Shown here piece by piece: positions 35,155-44,824 of a DNA stretch of 64,000 bases; positions within the stretch are counted from its first letter, which is position 1, and each line of letters opens with the position of its first letter. The stretch comes from Pseudomonadota bacterium (GTDB lineage: Bacteria; Pseudomonadota; Alphaproteobacteria; Reyranellales; Reyranellaceae), in the NCBI GenBank assembly GCA_018242505.1, contig JAFEBU010000048.1:1-64000 (forward strand). The letters are read 5' to 3'. Position numbers and translations under genes: made by a program. The notes under the pieces were generated by a model. That model saw only the letters and a program-made list of their open reading frames with translations. It did not search any database and was not told where the DNA came from.

Positions 35155-36795
35155 ATGGAAAGCTTCGACTATGTGATCGTCGGTGCCGGATCGGCCGGCA
35201 GCGTGCTCGCCAACCGGTTGAGCGAAGACGAGAAAGTGAGCGTCTGCGTACTCGAGGCCGGTCCGAGCGATTGGCATCCCTTCATCCATATTCCGGCTGG
35301 CTTCATGTACACGCTGGTCAATCCCCGGGTGAACTGGCTCTACACGTCGGAGCCCAGCGAATGGACAGGCGGCCGGCGCATCGCCGCTCCCCGCGGCAAG
35401 ACGCTCGGCGGCTCGAGCTCGATCAACGGCCACATCTACAACCGCGGTCAGCGACTCGATTTCGACGGCTGGGCGCAGCGTGGAAATCGCGGCTGGGGCT
35501 ATGCCGACGTACTGCCCTACTTCCGGCGCACCGAGCGGCGCATCGCCTCCGAGATCGACGGCACGTTTCGCGGCCGCGACGGCAACCTGCCGATCACCGA
35601 TCTCGACTGGCGCGATCCTCTGTGCGAGGCCTTCATCGAAGGCGCGGTCGAGATGGGCATCCCCCGCAACCGCGACTACAACGGTACCCAGCAGGCGGGT
35701 GTCAGCTACGTCCAGCGCATCATCCGCAACGGCCGCCGCGTCAGTGCCGCGCGAGGCTATCTCCATCCGGCAATGAAGCGGCCCAACCTCACGGTGCGCA
35801 CCCATGCACATGCAACCTCCCTCCTGCTCGAGGGCAAGAAGGCGGTGGGCGTCCGGTACCGCAAGGGCGGCCGGAATGGGCCGCAGGTCGAGGTCCGCGC
35901 GCGGCGCGAGGTAATCCTGAGCGGCGGTGCGGTCAACTCACCCCAGCTTCTCCAGCTCTCGGGCATCGGGCCGGCGCCATTGCTGCAATCGCTCGGCATC
36001 CCGGTGCAGCACGCCCTGGCCGGCGTCGGCGAGAATCTGCGCGACCACTATGCTCCGCGCTTCGTGGCGCGCGTGAAGGATGCGGAGACCATCAACGAGA
36101 AATCGCACGGGCTGCGGCTGGCTGGCGAGATCCTGAAGTATGCCCTCACACGCAAGGGTATCCTCTCGCTCAATCCGACGCTGATCTATGTCTTCTGGAA
36201 ATCGGACGAGCGCCTCGACAACTACGACCTGCAGCTCACCTTCACGCCGGCGAGCTACAAGGAGGGCGTGCAATCGACGCTCGACGATTTTCCCGGCATG
36301 ACGATCGCGTCGTGGCAGCAGCGGCCGGACAGCACCGGCTATGTGCGTTCGAAGTCGGCCGATCCGTTCGTCCATCCCGTCATCCAGCCCAACTATCTCA
36401 CGGCCGAAAGCGACCGCCGGGTCCTGCTGGCCGGCATGAAGCTCGCACGCAGGCTGCTCGCATCGAGGCCGCTCAGCAGATACTACGATCGCGAGGAATT
36501 CCCCGGTGCCCAGGCGCAATCCGACGCCGATCTGCTGGCCGCGGCCAAGCAGCGCGGCACCACGACATTCCATCTCATGGGCTCCTGTCGCATGGCGCCC
36601 GAGAGCGACCCGACGGCAGTGGTCGACGACCAGCTTCGTGTGCGTGGCCTCGAAGGTTTGCGAGTGGTCGATGCCTCGATCATGCCGACCATGCCATCGG
36701 CCAACCTCAACGCTTCCGTGCTGATGATCGCCGAGAAGGCTGCCGACATGATCCGCGGACGGCCCGCACCCGAACCCATACTGCTCACCGAGTGA
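35155..36795 (+). CDS. GMC-family oxidoreductase (choline/alcohol dehydrogenase type)
   Basis: This 546-residue FAD enzyme has the N-terminal ADP-binding motif VGAGSAGSVLANRL (residues 9-22), the GMC signature GKTLGGSSSINGHIYNRG near residues 82-99, and the C-terminal active-site segments TTFHLMGSCRM and MPSANLNAS that carry the catalytic His/Asn region. It should oxidise an alcohol to an aldehyde or ketone. The start has a weak purine-rich leader and lies 40 nt from the preceding flavin enzyme, consistent with co-transcription. Confidence 0.92.
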   Translation: MESFDYVIVGAGSAGSVLANRLSEDEKVSVCVLEAGPSDWHPFIHIPAGFMYTLVNPRVNWLYTSEPSEWTGGRRIAAPRGKTLGGSSSINGHIYNRGQRLDFDGWAQRGNRGWGYADVLPYFRRTERRIASEIDGTFRGRDGNLPITDLDWRDPLCEAFIEGAVEMGIPRNRDYNGTQQAGVSYVQRIIRNGRRVSAARGYLHPAMKRPNLTVRTHAHATSLLLEGKKAVGVRYRKGGRNGPQVEVRARREVILSGGAVNSPQLLQLSGIGPAPLLQSLGIPVQHALAGVGENLRDHYAPRFVARVKDAETINEKSHGLRLAGEILKYALTRKGILSLNPTLIYVFWKSDERLDNYDLQLTFTPASYKEGVQSTLDDFPGMTIASWQQRPDSTGYVRSKSADPFVHPVIQPNYLTAESDRRVLLAGMKLARRLLASRPLSRYYDREEFPGAQAQSDADLLAAAKQRGTTTFHLMGSCRMAPESDPTAVVDDQLRVRGLEGLRVVDASIMPTMPSANLNASVLMIAEKAADMIRGRPAPEPILLTE

Positions 36796-36928
36796 ATCGA
36801 GAAGCGCACACGATGCGCAATTGGTGACGGCAAGAGAGCGTCAATTTCGCAGTTGGCAGATCGGCGGTTGAGGAGAATAGTGACCGCGTGGGCGCCCATA
36901 TAGTTTTCGTTGGTTCGCGCTTCAAGCC

Positions 36929-37441
36929 ATGATCGCATCGCTTAGCCTCTCGAACATACTCACTCTGACAACCGCCATCTTCTGCCTTCGGGTCATCGGC
37001 GCGCAGTCATCGGGCGGCGTCGTCAAGCTGTGGCGGCTCGCCATACCGCCGTGCCTCGCTGCCGTCATCGCGTTGGTGCTGCTTGCCGGCATCTTCAATC
37101 CGACGATCGCCCACGACGCGGAATGGGGAGTCGGCGCTGTGCTGGGCGCCATTTTCGGACGCGCCCGCGGCTGGCTGATGGCGGTCGAATCCGACCAGAA
37201 ATGGGGATTGGTGCGCGTGCCGCGCACGATCGACGGCATGGTCATCGGGTTCGCCCTTCTTGTCCTGGCAATGACCGATTTTGCCGGCGCTGCGCTCGAC
37301 GATCCGGTGATCGACCCGCCGCATGTCGCCGCCGCAGCCGCTTTCTGCGCGGGCTATCTCAGCCTGCGCGCCCTGGGCATGACGATGCGTGCCGTGCGCG
37401 CGCCGCATGTCGAGCTCTACGATGCCGAATCGGTGCGTTGA
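36929..37441 (+). CDS. Integral membrane protein, unknown function
   Basis: This 170-residue protein has about four hydrophobic segments (approximate residues 5-22, 37-56, 101-122, 132-150) with a short polar loop rich in Arg (GRARGWLMAVESDQKWGLVR) in the middle, suggesting an inner-membrane protein with a cytoplasmic loop. No family is recognised. It converges on bluB with 21 nt between the stops. Confidence 0.65.
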   Translation: MIASLSLSNILTLTTAIFCLRVIGAQSSGGVVKLWRLAIPPCLAAVIALVLLAGIFNPTIAHDAEWGVGAVLGAIFGRARGWLMAVESDQKWGLVRVPRTIDGMVIGFALLVLAMTDFAGAALDDPVIDPPHVAAAAAFCAGYLSLRALGMTMRAVRAPHVELYDAESVR

Positions 37442-37462
37442 CGCGCCGCCTCACCGACAGGC

Positions 37463-38125
37463 TCAGCGCTCGAAAACCAGATCGCCGGTATAGTGGCGCG
37501 CCTCCCAGTGATGGCGCTCCAGTTCTGGATCGAGATGCTCCTCGGCCGGCCAGCCGAGATCGAGATAGGCAACCAGCGTCCAGTCTGCCGGCACGTCGAG
37601 CGCCCGTGTCACCGCGATGGGATCGAGGATCGACACCCAGCCCATGCCCAGTCCCTCGGCACGCGCGGCAAGCCAAAGTGTCTGAACCGCCGCGACCACC
37701 GAGTAGCGCAGCGTTTCGGGCATGGTCTGACGGCCAAGGCCACTGCCGGTGGTGGTCGATTCGTCGGCGAAGACCGCAAGGTGAACCGGCGCTTCCTTCA
37801 ATCCGGCCAGCTTGAGGCTGGCATAATTGGCGCGTTGCGTGCCTTCGTACTCCCTCAGGGCATCGTCATTGGCCGCGGCGAAACTCTCACACACGATTTG
37901 CCGGCGTTGCGGTGATTTCACCTTCACGAAACGCCATGGCTGGCTCAAGCCGACCGATGGCCCGTGGGTGGCAAGCTCGATCAGATTGTCGAGCAATTCC
38001 TCCGGCACGGGATCACGGCGGAAACGACGCACGTCGCGTCGCCACAGCACGAGGTCGCGAAACGTCGCGCGAAACGTCGCATCGAACGGCAGGTGTCCCG
38101 GCGGCGCCGGCTTGATCGTGGTCAT
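37463..38125 (-). CDS. bluB: 5,6-dimethylbenzimidazole synthase BluB
   Basis: This 220-residue nitroreductase-fold enzyme cannibalises reduced FMN with oxygen to make 5,6-dimethylbenzimidazole, the lower ligand of cobalamin. The family elements are visible: the FMN-binding RRDVRRFRRDPVP near residues 29-41, ATHGPSVGLSQPWRFV (about 56-71), and the GMGWVSILDP segment. Its ATG overlaps the cobB stop by 4 nt, making it the last gene of the cobL-E-M-A-B operon. Its presence indicates aerobic synthesis of true vitamin B12. Confidence 0.95.
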   Translation of the reverse strand: MTTIKPAPPGHLPFDATFRATFRDLVLWRRDVRRFRRDPVPEELLDNLIELATHGPSVGLSQPWRFVKVKSPQRRQIVCESFAAANDDALREYEGTQRANYASLKLAGLKEAPVHLAVFADESTTTGSGLGRQTMPETLRYSVVAAVQTLWLAARAEGLGMGWVSILDPIAVTRALDVPADWTLVAYLDLGWPAEEHLDPELERHHWEARHYTGDLVFER

Positions 38126-39417
38126 GGCGATCCCGCGCTGAGAAAGTGGAAGAAGGTGCCGCTCACCGAGCCACGCCGCGCACCCGCCTCCGTCACCGGC
38201 AGCCCGTTCGCATCCTGGCAATCGACCAACGGCTCGTCACCGTTCGCGACGACGGAGGCATAATGGAACTCGTGACCCAGCACCCTGGTTCCCTGCCGGC
38301 CAAGGACGCAGCCGCGGCGCAGCCGAGCCTGGCGATAGCCAAGGTGAAGGCGTCGATCGGCGAAGGACGTTTCAAGTCGAAGAAGACCTGTCATCAGGTG
38401 GCGATCGCCAGTGGCATCGACGATTCCCTGCCCCAGCACCATATAGCCGCCGCACTCGCCGTGGACCGGCACCCTGCGCGCCGCAGCCTCGCGCACGCCC
38501 CGCTGGAATCGCCCGGCTGCTGCAAGCGTACCGGCATACAACTCGGGATAGCCGCCGGGCAGCCATATCGCATCGGCATCGGCCGCCGGCGCTTCATCCA
38601 CCAGCGGCGAGAACGGCAGGATCTCCGCTCCCGCCATGCGCCAGTGCTCGAGGAGATGCGGATAGATGAAGGAAAATGCGCGGTCGGACGCCAGCGCGAT
38701 TCGTTGGCCCGGTGGCGCGGGCCATTGGACGTTTGTTGCCGGCAACAAGGCTGCACGCGCGCCCAGTTCAATGGCGGAAAGGTCGATGGAAGCAGCCATC
38801 GCATCGGCCAGCCTATCGAGCCGCGGCCCGAGATCGGCGGTCTCGCCCGCCTGCACGAGGCCGAGATGCCGCCCAGGCAAGGTTAGTCGTGCGTCGTCGC
38901 TCAACGCACCGAACAGCTTGATACCGGCTTTCCCGAACGCCGGCTCGATCAACGCCAGATGGCGTGCGCTGGCGATGCGATTGAGGATCACTCCCGCGAC
39001 CGTCACGTCCTCGCGATACGCCACGCAGCCAGCCGCGATGGCCGCTGCCGTCTCGGTCTGACCCTTCACGTCGAGCACCAGCACGACCGGCCATTTCAAG
39101 AGAGCGGCGAGATCGGCCGTGGCGCCGCGGCCGCTGACGCCATCGAACAGACCCATCGCGCCTTCGGCGATGGCGATATCCGCCGGATGGCGGGTCACGA
39201 GATCCGCCAGCAGATCTGCAGTCATCGCCCAGCCATCGAGGTTGAAGCTCGGGCGACCCGCTGCCACGGCATGGAAGGCGGGATCGATATAGTCGGGGCC
39301 GCATTTGAACGGTTGCACGGCAAGCCCGCGACGCGCCAGCGCCCGCATCAGGCCCAACGCCACCGTCGTCTTGCCAGAGCCCGACCGTACGCCCGCAACG
39401 ATGACGCCACGCGTCAT
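38122..39417 (-). CDS. cobB: Cobyrinate a,c-diamide synthase
   Basis: This 431-residue glutamine-dependent amidotransferase adds amide groups to the a and c side chains of the corrin ring, using ATP. The N-terminal P-loop GVRSGSGKTT is at residues 9-18, the CPDYIDP-like segment KCGPDYIDPAFH near 38-49, and the C-terminal class-I glutaminase domain has the HGECGGYMVLG nucleophile element. Its ATG overlaps the cobA stop by 4 nt and its stop overlaps the bluB ATG. Confidence 0.95.
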   Translation of the reverse strand: MTRGVIVAGVRSGSGKTTVALGLMRALARRGLAVQPFKCGPDYIDPAFHAVAAGRPSFNLDGWAMTADLLADLVTRHPADIAIAEGAMGLFDGVSGRGATADLAALLKWPVVLVLDVKGQTETAAAIAAGCVAYREDVTVAGVILNRIASARHLALIEPAFGKAGIKLFGALSDDARLTLPGRHLGLVQAGETADLGPRLDRLADAMAASIDLSAIELGARAALLPATNVQWPAPPGQRIALASDRAFSFIYPHLLEHWRMAGAEILPFSPLVDEAPAADADAIWLPGGYPELYAGTLAAAGRFQRGVREAAARRVPVHGECGGYMVLGQGIVDATGDRHLMTGLLRLETSFADRRLHLGYRQARLRRGCVLGRQGTRVLGHEFHYASVVANGDEPLVDCQDANGLPVTEAGARRGSVSGTFFHFLSAGSP

Positions 39418-40202
39418 TGCCAGCCGATGAGGCTGGAGAGAAGCCGTCGCCGCAAGCCGACAATCGCGCCGATCACCAGGATGGCGGGCGAGCCGATCCC
39501 GGCCTTGCGAGCGTCGTCGATCAAGGTGCCGAGCATGCTTTCCATTATCTGCTCATTCTCGGTCGTTGCCGATTGAAGCAACGCGACCGGCGTATCGCCA
39601 CGAAGACCGCCCTGCTGCAATGCCTCCACGATTTCCGGCAGTTGCGTCATCGGCATGTAGAGGATGATCGGCTGACCGAGCTTCGCCAACGCCACCCAAT
39701 CGGTACCCGAGCTGCCGTCCTCGGCGCGGTGGCCGGCCGCCAGAACGACGGCGTGGTTGGTCTCGCGCGTCGTCGCCGGAATACCGGCCAACGCCGTCGC
39801 GGCAAGACCTGCGGTGACACCGGGAATGACCCGGAAGCGGATGCCCGCTTCGGTCAGGGCCGAAGCCTCGTCCCAGCCGCGGCCGAACACGAAAGGATCG
39901 CCACCTTTCAGCCGCAGCACGCGACGACCGGCTCTGGCGCGGCTGATCAGGATCTCGTTGATATCGCGTTGACGCGGCGAGGGCCGGCCGCCGCGCTTGC
40001 CGGCCGGGATCAGCTCGGCGTCGGCGCGCTTGAGCCCCAGCACGCGCGGATCGACCAGCGCATCGTGCACGATATCGTCGGCAGTCGCGAGCGCATGCAG
40101 GGCGAGCAAGGTCAGCAGGCGCGGATCGCCGGGGCCCGCGCCCGCAAGCCAGACCTCGCCTGCCGGAAAATCGGGCATGGGGGGAAAGCCAGGCAGGCTC
40201 AT
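39414..40202 (-). CDS. cobA: Uroporphyrinogen-III C-methyltransferase
   Basis: This 262-residue SAM-dependent methyltransferase converts uroporphyrinogen III to precorrin-2, the branch point towards cobalamin. The tetrapyrrole-methylase motifs are clear: [16 protein letters not shown] near residues 19-34, [15 protein letters not shown] near 105-119, and [18 protein letters not shown] near 133-150. It is a stand-alone SUMT without the CysG dehydrogenase/chelatase part. The ATG at 40202 overlaps the cobM stop by 4 nt. Confidence 0.95.
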   Translation of the reverse strand: MSLPGFPPMPDFPAGEVWLAGAGPGDPRLLTLLALHALATADDIVHDALVDPRVLGLKRADAELIPAGKRGGRPSPRQRDINEILISRARAGRRVLRLKGGDPFVFGRGWDEASALTEAGIRFRVIPGVTAGLAATALAGIPATTRETNHAVVLAAGHRAEDGSSGTDWVALAKLGQPIILYMPMTQLPEIVEALQQGGLRGDTPVALLQSATTENEQIMESMLGTLIDDARKAGIGSPAILVIGAIVGLRRRLLSSLIGWQ

Positions 40203-40960
40203 GTAACCCGGCCCCGGAACCGCCGCTGGTAGGCCGCATCGTAGAGCGCGCTTTCGCGGAAATCGTGCGCCGACAGGACCTTGCCGACCAGGATCAGCGC
40301 CGTGCGCTCGATCGGGCTTTTTGCGACCTCGGCCGCGATCGTGGCGAGCGTGCCGCGCACGACGCGCTCGTCCGGCCAGCTCGCGCGATAGACGACAGCC
40401 ACCGGGCAATCAGCACCATAGAACGGCAGGAGATCGGCCACGACCTTGTCGAGCACATGGACCGAGAGATGGATGGCAAGCGTCGCGCCGGTCGCGGCGA
40501 AGGCCTTGAGATCCTCTCCCGCCGGCATCGCCGAGGCGCGACCCGAAGTGCGCGTCAGCACTACCGTCTGGGCGAGCTCAGGCAATGTGAGCTCACGGCC
40601 GAGCGCCGCCGCCGCCGCAGAGAAAGACGGGACACCAGGCGTCACCGTATAGGGGATTCCCTCGGCCTCGAGCCGCCGCACCTGCTCGCCGAGTGCGCTC
40701 CAGATCGAGAGGTCACCCGAATGGAGCCGCGCCACGTCCTGGCCAGCATCAGCCGCGCGGCGGCATTCGGCAACGATCTCGTCGAGCGACATCGGCGCCG
40801 TGTCGACGATGCGCGCACCAGGCGGGCAATGGCCGAGCAAGGCGGCGGGCACCAACGATCCAGCATAGAGGCAGACCGGGCAGCGACCGATCAGCTCGCG
40901 ACCGCGTACGGTGATGAGGTCGGGCGCACCGGGTCCTGCACCGATGAAATGGATCGTCAT
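40199..40960 (-). CDS. cobM: Precorrin-4 C(11)-methyltransferase
   Basis: This 253-residue SAM-dependent tetrapyrrole methylase should methylate precorrin-4 at C-11. The family motifs are [17 protein letters not shown] near residues 4-20, [16 protein letters not shown] near 78-93, and [20 protein letters not shown] near 105-124. It overlaps the neighbouring cobE and cobA by ATGA junctions. The order cobL-cobE-cobM-cobA-cobB matches a B12 biosynthetic operon. Confidence 0.93.
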   Translation of the reverse strand: MTIHFIGAGPGAPDLITVRGRELIGRCPVCLYAGSLVPAALLGHCPPGARIVDTAPMSLDEIVAECRRAADAGQDVARLHSGDLSIWSALGEQVRRLEAEGIPYTVTPGVPSFSAAAAALGRELTLPELAQTVVLTRTSGRASAMPAGEDLKAFAATGATLAIHLSVHVLDKVVADLLPFYGADCPVAVVYRASWPDERVVRGTLATIAAEVAKSPIERTALILVGKVLSAHDFRESALYDAAYQRRFRGRVT

Positions 40961-41340
40961 CGGCCCTCTCCGATGGCGATGGCGCAGGTCGCCCGTGCGC
41001 TTGCCACACGCGTGCCGAGAAGACGCGCATCTCGGCCGGCGATCACCAGCGCCGCCGCCTCGGCGATCGACGGCACGCCCTTGGTCTCCAGCACCAGCTT
41101 GGACGGCGTCAGCACGCGACCGGCGACACGGTCGAGGTCATCGAGCGTGCAGGCGCTCAGGGTCACGGCGAGCCGCCGCGCCGCCTCGACGAGCGCCGGC
41201 TCGGTTGCTTTCGCCGATTCCGTTGCAAGAGCGTCCAGCCGTTCGACCGGCAGCTCGAAGGTGTCGAGCGCCAGACGCACCACCTGCTCGATCTCCTCGG
41301 CTGAGACGCCGCTGCGGCAGCCCACGCCCGCCACGATCAT
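40957..41340 (-). CDS. cobE: Cobalamin biosynthesis protein CobE
   Basis: This 127-residue protein corresponds to the C-terminal domain of CbiG ([20 protein letters not shown] start, then [20 protein letters not shown]). CobE of aerobic organisms is reported to bind the corrin intermediate hydrogenobyrinic acid, but its exact role remains uncertain. It lies between cobL and cobM with ATGA overlaps at both ends, so it is coupled to them. Confidence 0.9.
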   Translation of the reverse strand: MIVAGVGCRSGVSAEEIEQVVRLALDTFELPVERLDALATESAKATEPALVEAARRLAVTLSACTLDDLDRVAGRVLTPSKLVLETKGVPSIAEAAALVIAGRDARLLGTRVASARATCAIAIGEGR

Positions 41341-42575
41341 GGTTTCCTCACGCGCCACTGGACGATCGGCGCCGCTGGCCGCCAGACGAAGGCATTGCTG
41401 CCGCCTGTCCGGGCCGCCCGGGCCACTTCGAGGCGAACCAGCTCGCCGCCGAGGCGTTGGAACAGCTCGATCAACCGCGCCTCCGTCGCAAGCGAGACGG
41501 CGTTTGCCACCAACCGCCCACCCGACTTGAGTGCCGCCCAGGCAGCATCGAAGACCTGGGCATTCGACAGGCCGCCGCCGACAAAGACCGCGTCGGGCGA
41601 AGGGAGGTCTGCCAGGGCCTCGGGTGCGCGGCCCTGCACGATCCGGAGATCCGGGGCACCGAGCTTCGCCGCATTCCGGGCAGCACGCGCTGCGCGCGTG
41701 GCGTCGGCCTCGATGCCGACCGCCTTCAGCGACGGATGGCGCAACAGCCACTCGACGGAAATCGAGCCTGCCCCCAGTCCAATATCCCACAACAGCTCGC
41801 CCTGGCGTGGCGCCAGCGCCGAGAGCGTGACCGCCCGCACCTCGCGCTTGGTGAGCTGGCCGTCATGCTCGAACAGCGTGTCGTCGAGGCCTGGCGACAG
41901 CGGCACGACCGTGGCATCCGGTGCGGCGGCAACGTCGAGCGCGATGGTGTTGAGTGCCGCTACATCCTCCAGGTGGAACGTCGCTGCCGGCACGCGTCGC
42001 ATCCGTTCCTTTGGTCCGCCGAGATGTTCAAGGACGGTGAGCGTCGATTCACCCATGCCGCGGGCGACGAGGAGCCGGGCGAGCCTGGCAGCCGTTTCGC
42101 CGTCCCATGACAGGGCGAGGATCCGCGCGCCCGGCTGAAGATAGCGCACGATGCCTTCCAGAGCGCGGCCGTGCAGGCTGACGAGCGAGGCCTCCTGCTG
42201 TGACCAGCCGAGCCGGCTTGCGGCGAGGCTGAAGGCGGAGGGCTGCGGCAGGCAAAGCGTCTCCTCCGGACGTACCGCCCGCATCAGCATGTCTCCAACG
42301 CCGTAGTGGAACGGATCGCCGCTTGCCAAGACCGTCACAGGGCGGCCGCGATGTTTCTCGATCTCCGGCAGCGCTGCGCCGATCGGGCTCGGCCAGGCAA
42401 GACGCCGGCCGTGGATCAGGCTGTCGGCCAAAGCGAGATGGCGCTTGCCGCCCAACACCAATTCGGCGCCAGCAACGAGACGCTGCGCCACCGACGAAAG
42501 GCCTGCAACGCCGTCCTCGCCGATGCCGACGATGGACAGCCACGGTTTGGGCGGGCACGTTGCACGCTCAGCCAT
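41337..42575 (-). CDS. cobL: Precorrin-6Y C(5,15)-methyltransferase (decarboxylating)
   Basis: This protein of about 412 residues joins a CbiE-type methylase N-terminal half (SIVGIGEDGVAGLSSVAQRL near 15) and a CbiT-type half (LLWDIGLGAGSISVEWLLRH near 250). It methylates C-5 and C-15 and removes the C-12 acetate carboxyl. The ATG at 42575 (or 42581) lies in a CCATGG palindrome shared with the divergent cobK start. It begins the operon cobL-E-M-A-B-bluB. Confidence 0.93.
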   Translation of the reverse strand: MAERATCPPKPWLSIVGIGEDGVAGLSSVAQRLVAGAELVLGGKRHLALADSLIHGRRLAWPSPIGAALPEIEKHRGRPVTVLASGDPFHYGVGDMLMRAVRPEETLCLPQPSAFSLAASRLGWSQQEASLVSLHGRALEGIVRYLQPGARILALSWDGETAARLARLLVARGMGESTLTVLEHLGGPKERMRRVPAATFHLEDVAALNTIALDVAAAPDATVVPLSPGLDDTLFEHDGQLTKREVRAVTLSALAPRQGELLWDIGLGAGSISVEWLLRHPSLKAVGIEADATRAARAARNAAKLGAPDLRIVQGRAPEALADLPSPDAVFVGGGLSNAQVFDAAWAALKSGGRLVANAVSLATEARLIELFQRLGGELVRLEVARAARTGGSNAFVWRPAAPIVQWRVRKP

Positions 42576-43356
42576 GGCCATCGCTCTTCGCGTTCTGATC
42601 CTCGGCGGCACGACGGAAGCGTCCGCACTTGCGCGGATGCTCGCGGGCGACAAGCGGTTCGACGCCACCCTGTCTCTGGCCGGCCGCACGTCCTCGCCCA
42701 GGGCACAACCCATCGCCACTCGCGCCGGCGGCTTCGGCGGCGTCGATGGACTCGCGCGCTTCCTCGACGAACAGGCCGTCGACGCGGTGATCGACGCGAC
42801 GCATCCCTATGCCGATCAGATGTCGGCCAATGCCGTCATCGCCTGCGCCAGTGCCGGCACCCCGCTGGCATCGTTCGTACGGCCGCCCTGGACCCGGAAG
42901 GCCGGCGATCGCTGGCAGATCGTTCCGACAATGGTTGCGGCAGCCCATGCGCTCGGTCCCGCGCCGCGCCATGTCTTTCTGAGCATCGGCCGCCAGGAAC
43001 TGCAGGCTTTCGCGACTGCGCCGCAGCACCACTATCTCGCCCGCATGATCGAACCGCCCGATCCGGTCGGCTTGCCGCCCGACCTTCGTATTGTGCGCGC
43101 GCGGGGACCGTTCGACCGCACGGCCGAAGAGCGGCTGCTGCTGGAAGGAAAAATCGAGACCCTTGTCGCCAAGAATGCCGGAGGCACGGCGACCTACGCC
43201 AAGATCGAGGCGGCACGCGCGCTCGGTCTGCCGGTTGTCATGATCGCACGACCGCATAAGCCCGCCGGCCATGTGGTCGAAAATGCTGGCGAAGCGGTCG
43301 CCTGGCTGGAGCAGCGCCTTCACGAAACGGCTCCGCGCTCGCTGCGCGGCGTGTAG
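42574..43356 (+). CDS. cobK: Precorrin-6A reductase
   Basis: This 260-residue NADPH-dependent enzyme reduces precorrin-6A to precorrin-6B. The family start LRVLILGGTTEASALARML is at residues 5-23 and DAVIDATHPYADQMSANA near 67-84, both typical of CobK/CbiJ. It is divergent from cobL, with the two ATGs overlapping by 2 nt, and convergent with cobJ, whose 3' end it overlaps by 37 nt. It is therefore a single-gene unit squeezed between the two minus-strand cob operons. Confidence 0.93.
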   Translation: MAIALRVLILGGTTEASALARMLAGDKRFDATLSLAGRTSSPRAQPIATRAGGFGGVDGLARFLDEQAVDAVIDATHPYADQMSANAVIACASAGTPLASFVRPPWTRKAGDRWQIVPTMVAAAHALGPAPRHVFLSIGRQELQAFATAPQHHYLARMIEPPDPVGLPPDLRIVRARGPFDRTAEERLLLEGKIETLVAKNAGGTATYAKIEAARALGLPVVMIARPHKPAGHVVENAGEAVAWLEQRLHETAPRSLRGV

Positions 43357-44069
43357 ATCCAGCGACCCACCTTGCGGGTCGTGCTGGCGCCCACGATCAC
43401 CAGTGTGCGCATGTCGGCGGCTGACGTATCGGCGGCTGCGAGCGTCGTTGCGATCACCGTTGCTTCGGACGTGCCCGCTGCGCGCACGAACAGCACCGGT
43501 GTGGCGCCCGCTTTCGCCGACCGGAGGATGTCGAAGGCCTGTGCAAGCTGATGCGGCCGCGCCCTGGAGGCCGGATTGTAGAGCGCGATCACGAAATCGG
43601 CCTCGGCGGCCGCCTTCAATCGTCGCTCGATGGTCGTCCAGGACTTGAGATTGTCGGACAAGGAAATCGCGCAGAAGTCACCGCCCAATGGCGCACCGGT
43701 TTCGGCTGCCGCCGCCAGCATCGCCGTCACGCCAGGCTCGACGCGGATATCGAGCGCCTGCCATGCCGCATCGCCTGTCTCGACCGCTTCGAAGACAGCG
43801 GCCGCCATAGCGAACACGCCAGGATCGCCGCCCGAGACGACCACGACATCGCGGCCCGACGCGGCAAGCGCGAGAGCTTGGCGCGCGCGATCGATTTCGG
43901 CGCGGTTATCGGAGGCATGCCGACATTGACCGTCCCGCAGCGGAACGCGGTCGAGATAGGGACCATAGCCAACGAGATCTGTCGCCCCGGCAAGCGCCGC
44001 CTCGGTCGCGGGAGTCATCAGCTCCGGCTTGCCTGGCCCCGTACCGACGATGACCAGCGAGCCGGTCAC
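43320..44069 (-). CDS. cobJ: Precorrin-3B C(17)-methyltransferase
   Basis: This 249-residue SAM-dependent methylase performs ring contraction with C-17 methylation. Family motifs: LVIVGTGPGKPELMTPATEA near residues 5-24, DLVGYGPYLDRV near 31-42, and VVSGGDPGVFAMAAAVFE near 75-92. The start is a GTG overlapping the cobI stop by 4 nt. It is the last gene of the cbtB-to-cobJ operon. Confidence 0.94.
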   Translation of the reverse strand: MTGSLVIVGTGPGKPELMTPATEAALAGATDLVGYGPYLDRVPLRDGQCRHASDNRAEIDRARQALALAASGRDVVVVSGGDPGVFAMAAAVFEAVETGDAAWQALDIRVEPGVTAMLAAAAETGAPLGGDFCAISLSDNLKSWTTIERRLKAAAEADFVIALYNPASRARPHQLAQAFDILRSAKAGATPVLFVRAAGTSEATVIATTLAAADTSAADMRTLVIVGASTTRKVGRWIYTPRSERGAVS

Positions 44070-44824
44070 AGGCGTCTTCCCTCGCCGGGGATCAGGACCA
44101 TGGCGAAATAGGCGCCCTGCGGCTCGCCGCACTGGGCGAGCGGCACGATGCGTTCATCCCGCATTGTGCCACGCTCGACATAGACGGCGCGCTGCAGCAA
44201 TCCGGCCGCCTCGACGGCGCGGCGCACTTTGCGGAGGTGGCGCCCCACCTTCATGATCACCGCGGCGTCGGTGCCGCGCAGCCGATCGACAAGCTGCGTC
44301 TCGCCCAGAGTCCCCGGCAGGACCGCAAGCGTGTCGTTGCCCCAGGTGATCGGCAGGTTGGCGCGGGTCCAGCAGCCCGACATGCCCGTGACGCCCGGCA
44401 CAACCTCGATCGGGAACTCGCCGGAGAGGCGGCGCCACATGTGCATGAACGAGCCGTAGAAAAACGGATCACCCTCGGCCAGCAGCCCGACCGATTTGCC
44501 ATCGCGCAAGAGAACCGCAAGCGCCGCCGCCGTGTCGCGATAGAAGCGAGCGATCTTCTCCTGGTAATCCGGGTGCTCGGCCGGGACCTCGTCGGTGACC
44601 GGATACTCGCAGCGCAGTTCCACGCGTCCCGCCGCCAGCAAGGGCGCCACGATGCGGCGCGCATTGCCTTCGAGACCGCGCTTGGCGAAGAAGGCCACGA
44701 CATCGACCGCGCGCACGAGGCCCGCGGCCCGCAGGGTGAGATAGCGCACATCACCCGGCCCGACACCGATGCCGTAGAGTGTTCCGCCCTGTGCGGTGCC
44801 GGCCAAATTCTCGAGGCTCGTCAT
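44066..44824 (-). CDS. cobI: Precorrin-2 C(20)-methyltransferase
   Basis: This 252-residue SAM-dependent methylase adds the C-20 methyl to precorrin-2. Motifs: LYGIGVGPGDVRYLTLRA near residues 16-33, VGLLAEGDPFFYGSFMHM near 112-129, and EVVPGVTGMSGCWTRANLPI near 139-158. The ATG overlaps the cobH stop by 4 nt. Confidence 0.94.
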   Translation of the reverse strand: MTSLENLAGTAQGGTLYGIGVGPGDVRYLTLRAAGLVRAVDVVAFFAKRGLEGNARRIVAPLLAAGRVELRCEYPVTDEVPAEHPDYQEKIARFYRDTAAALAVLLRDGKSVGLLAEGDPFFYGSFMHMWRRLSGEFPIEVVPGVTGMSGCWTRANLPITWGNDTLAVLPGTLGETQLVDRLRGTDAAVIMKVGRHLRKVRRAVEAAGLLQRAVYVERGTMRDERIVPLAQCGEPQGAYFAMVLIPGEGRRL

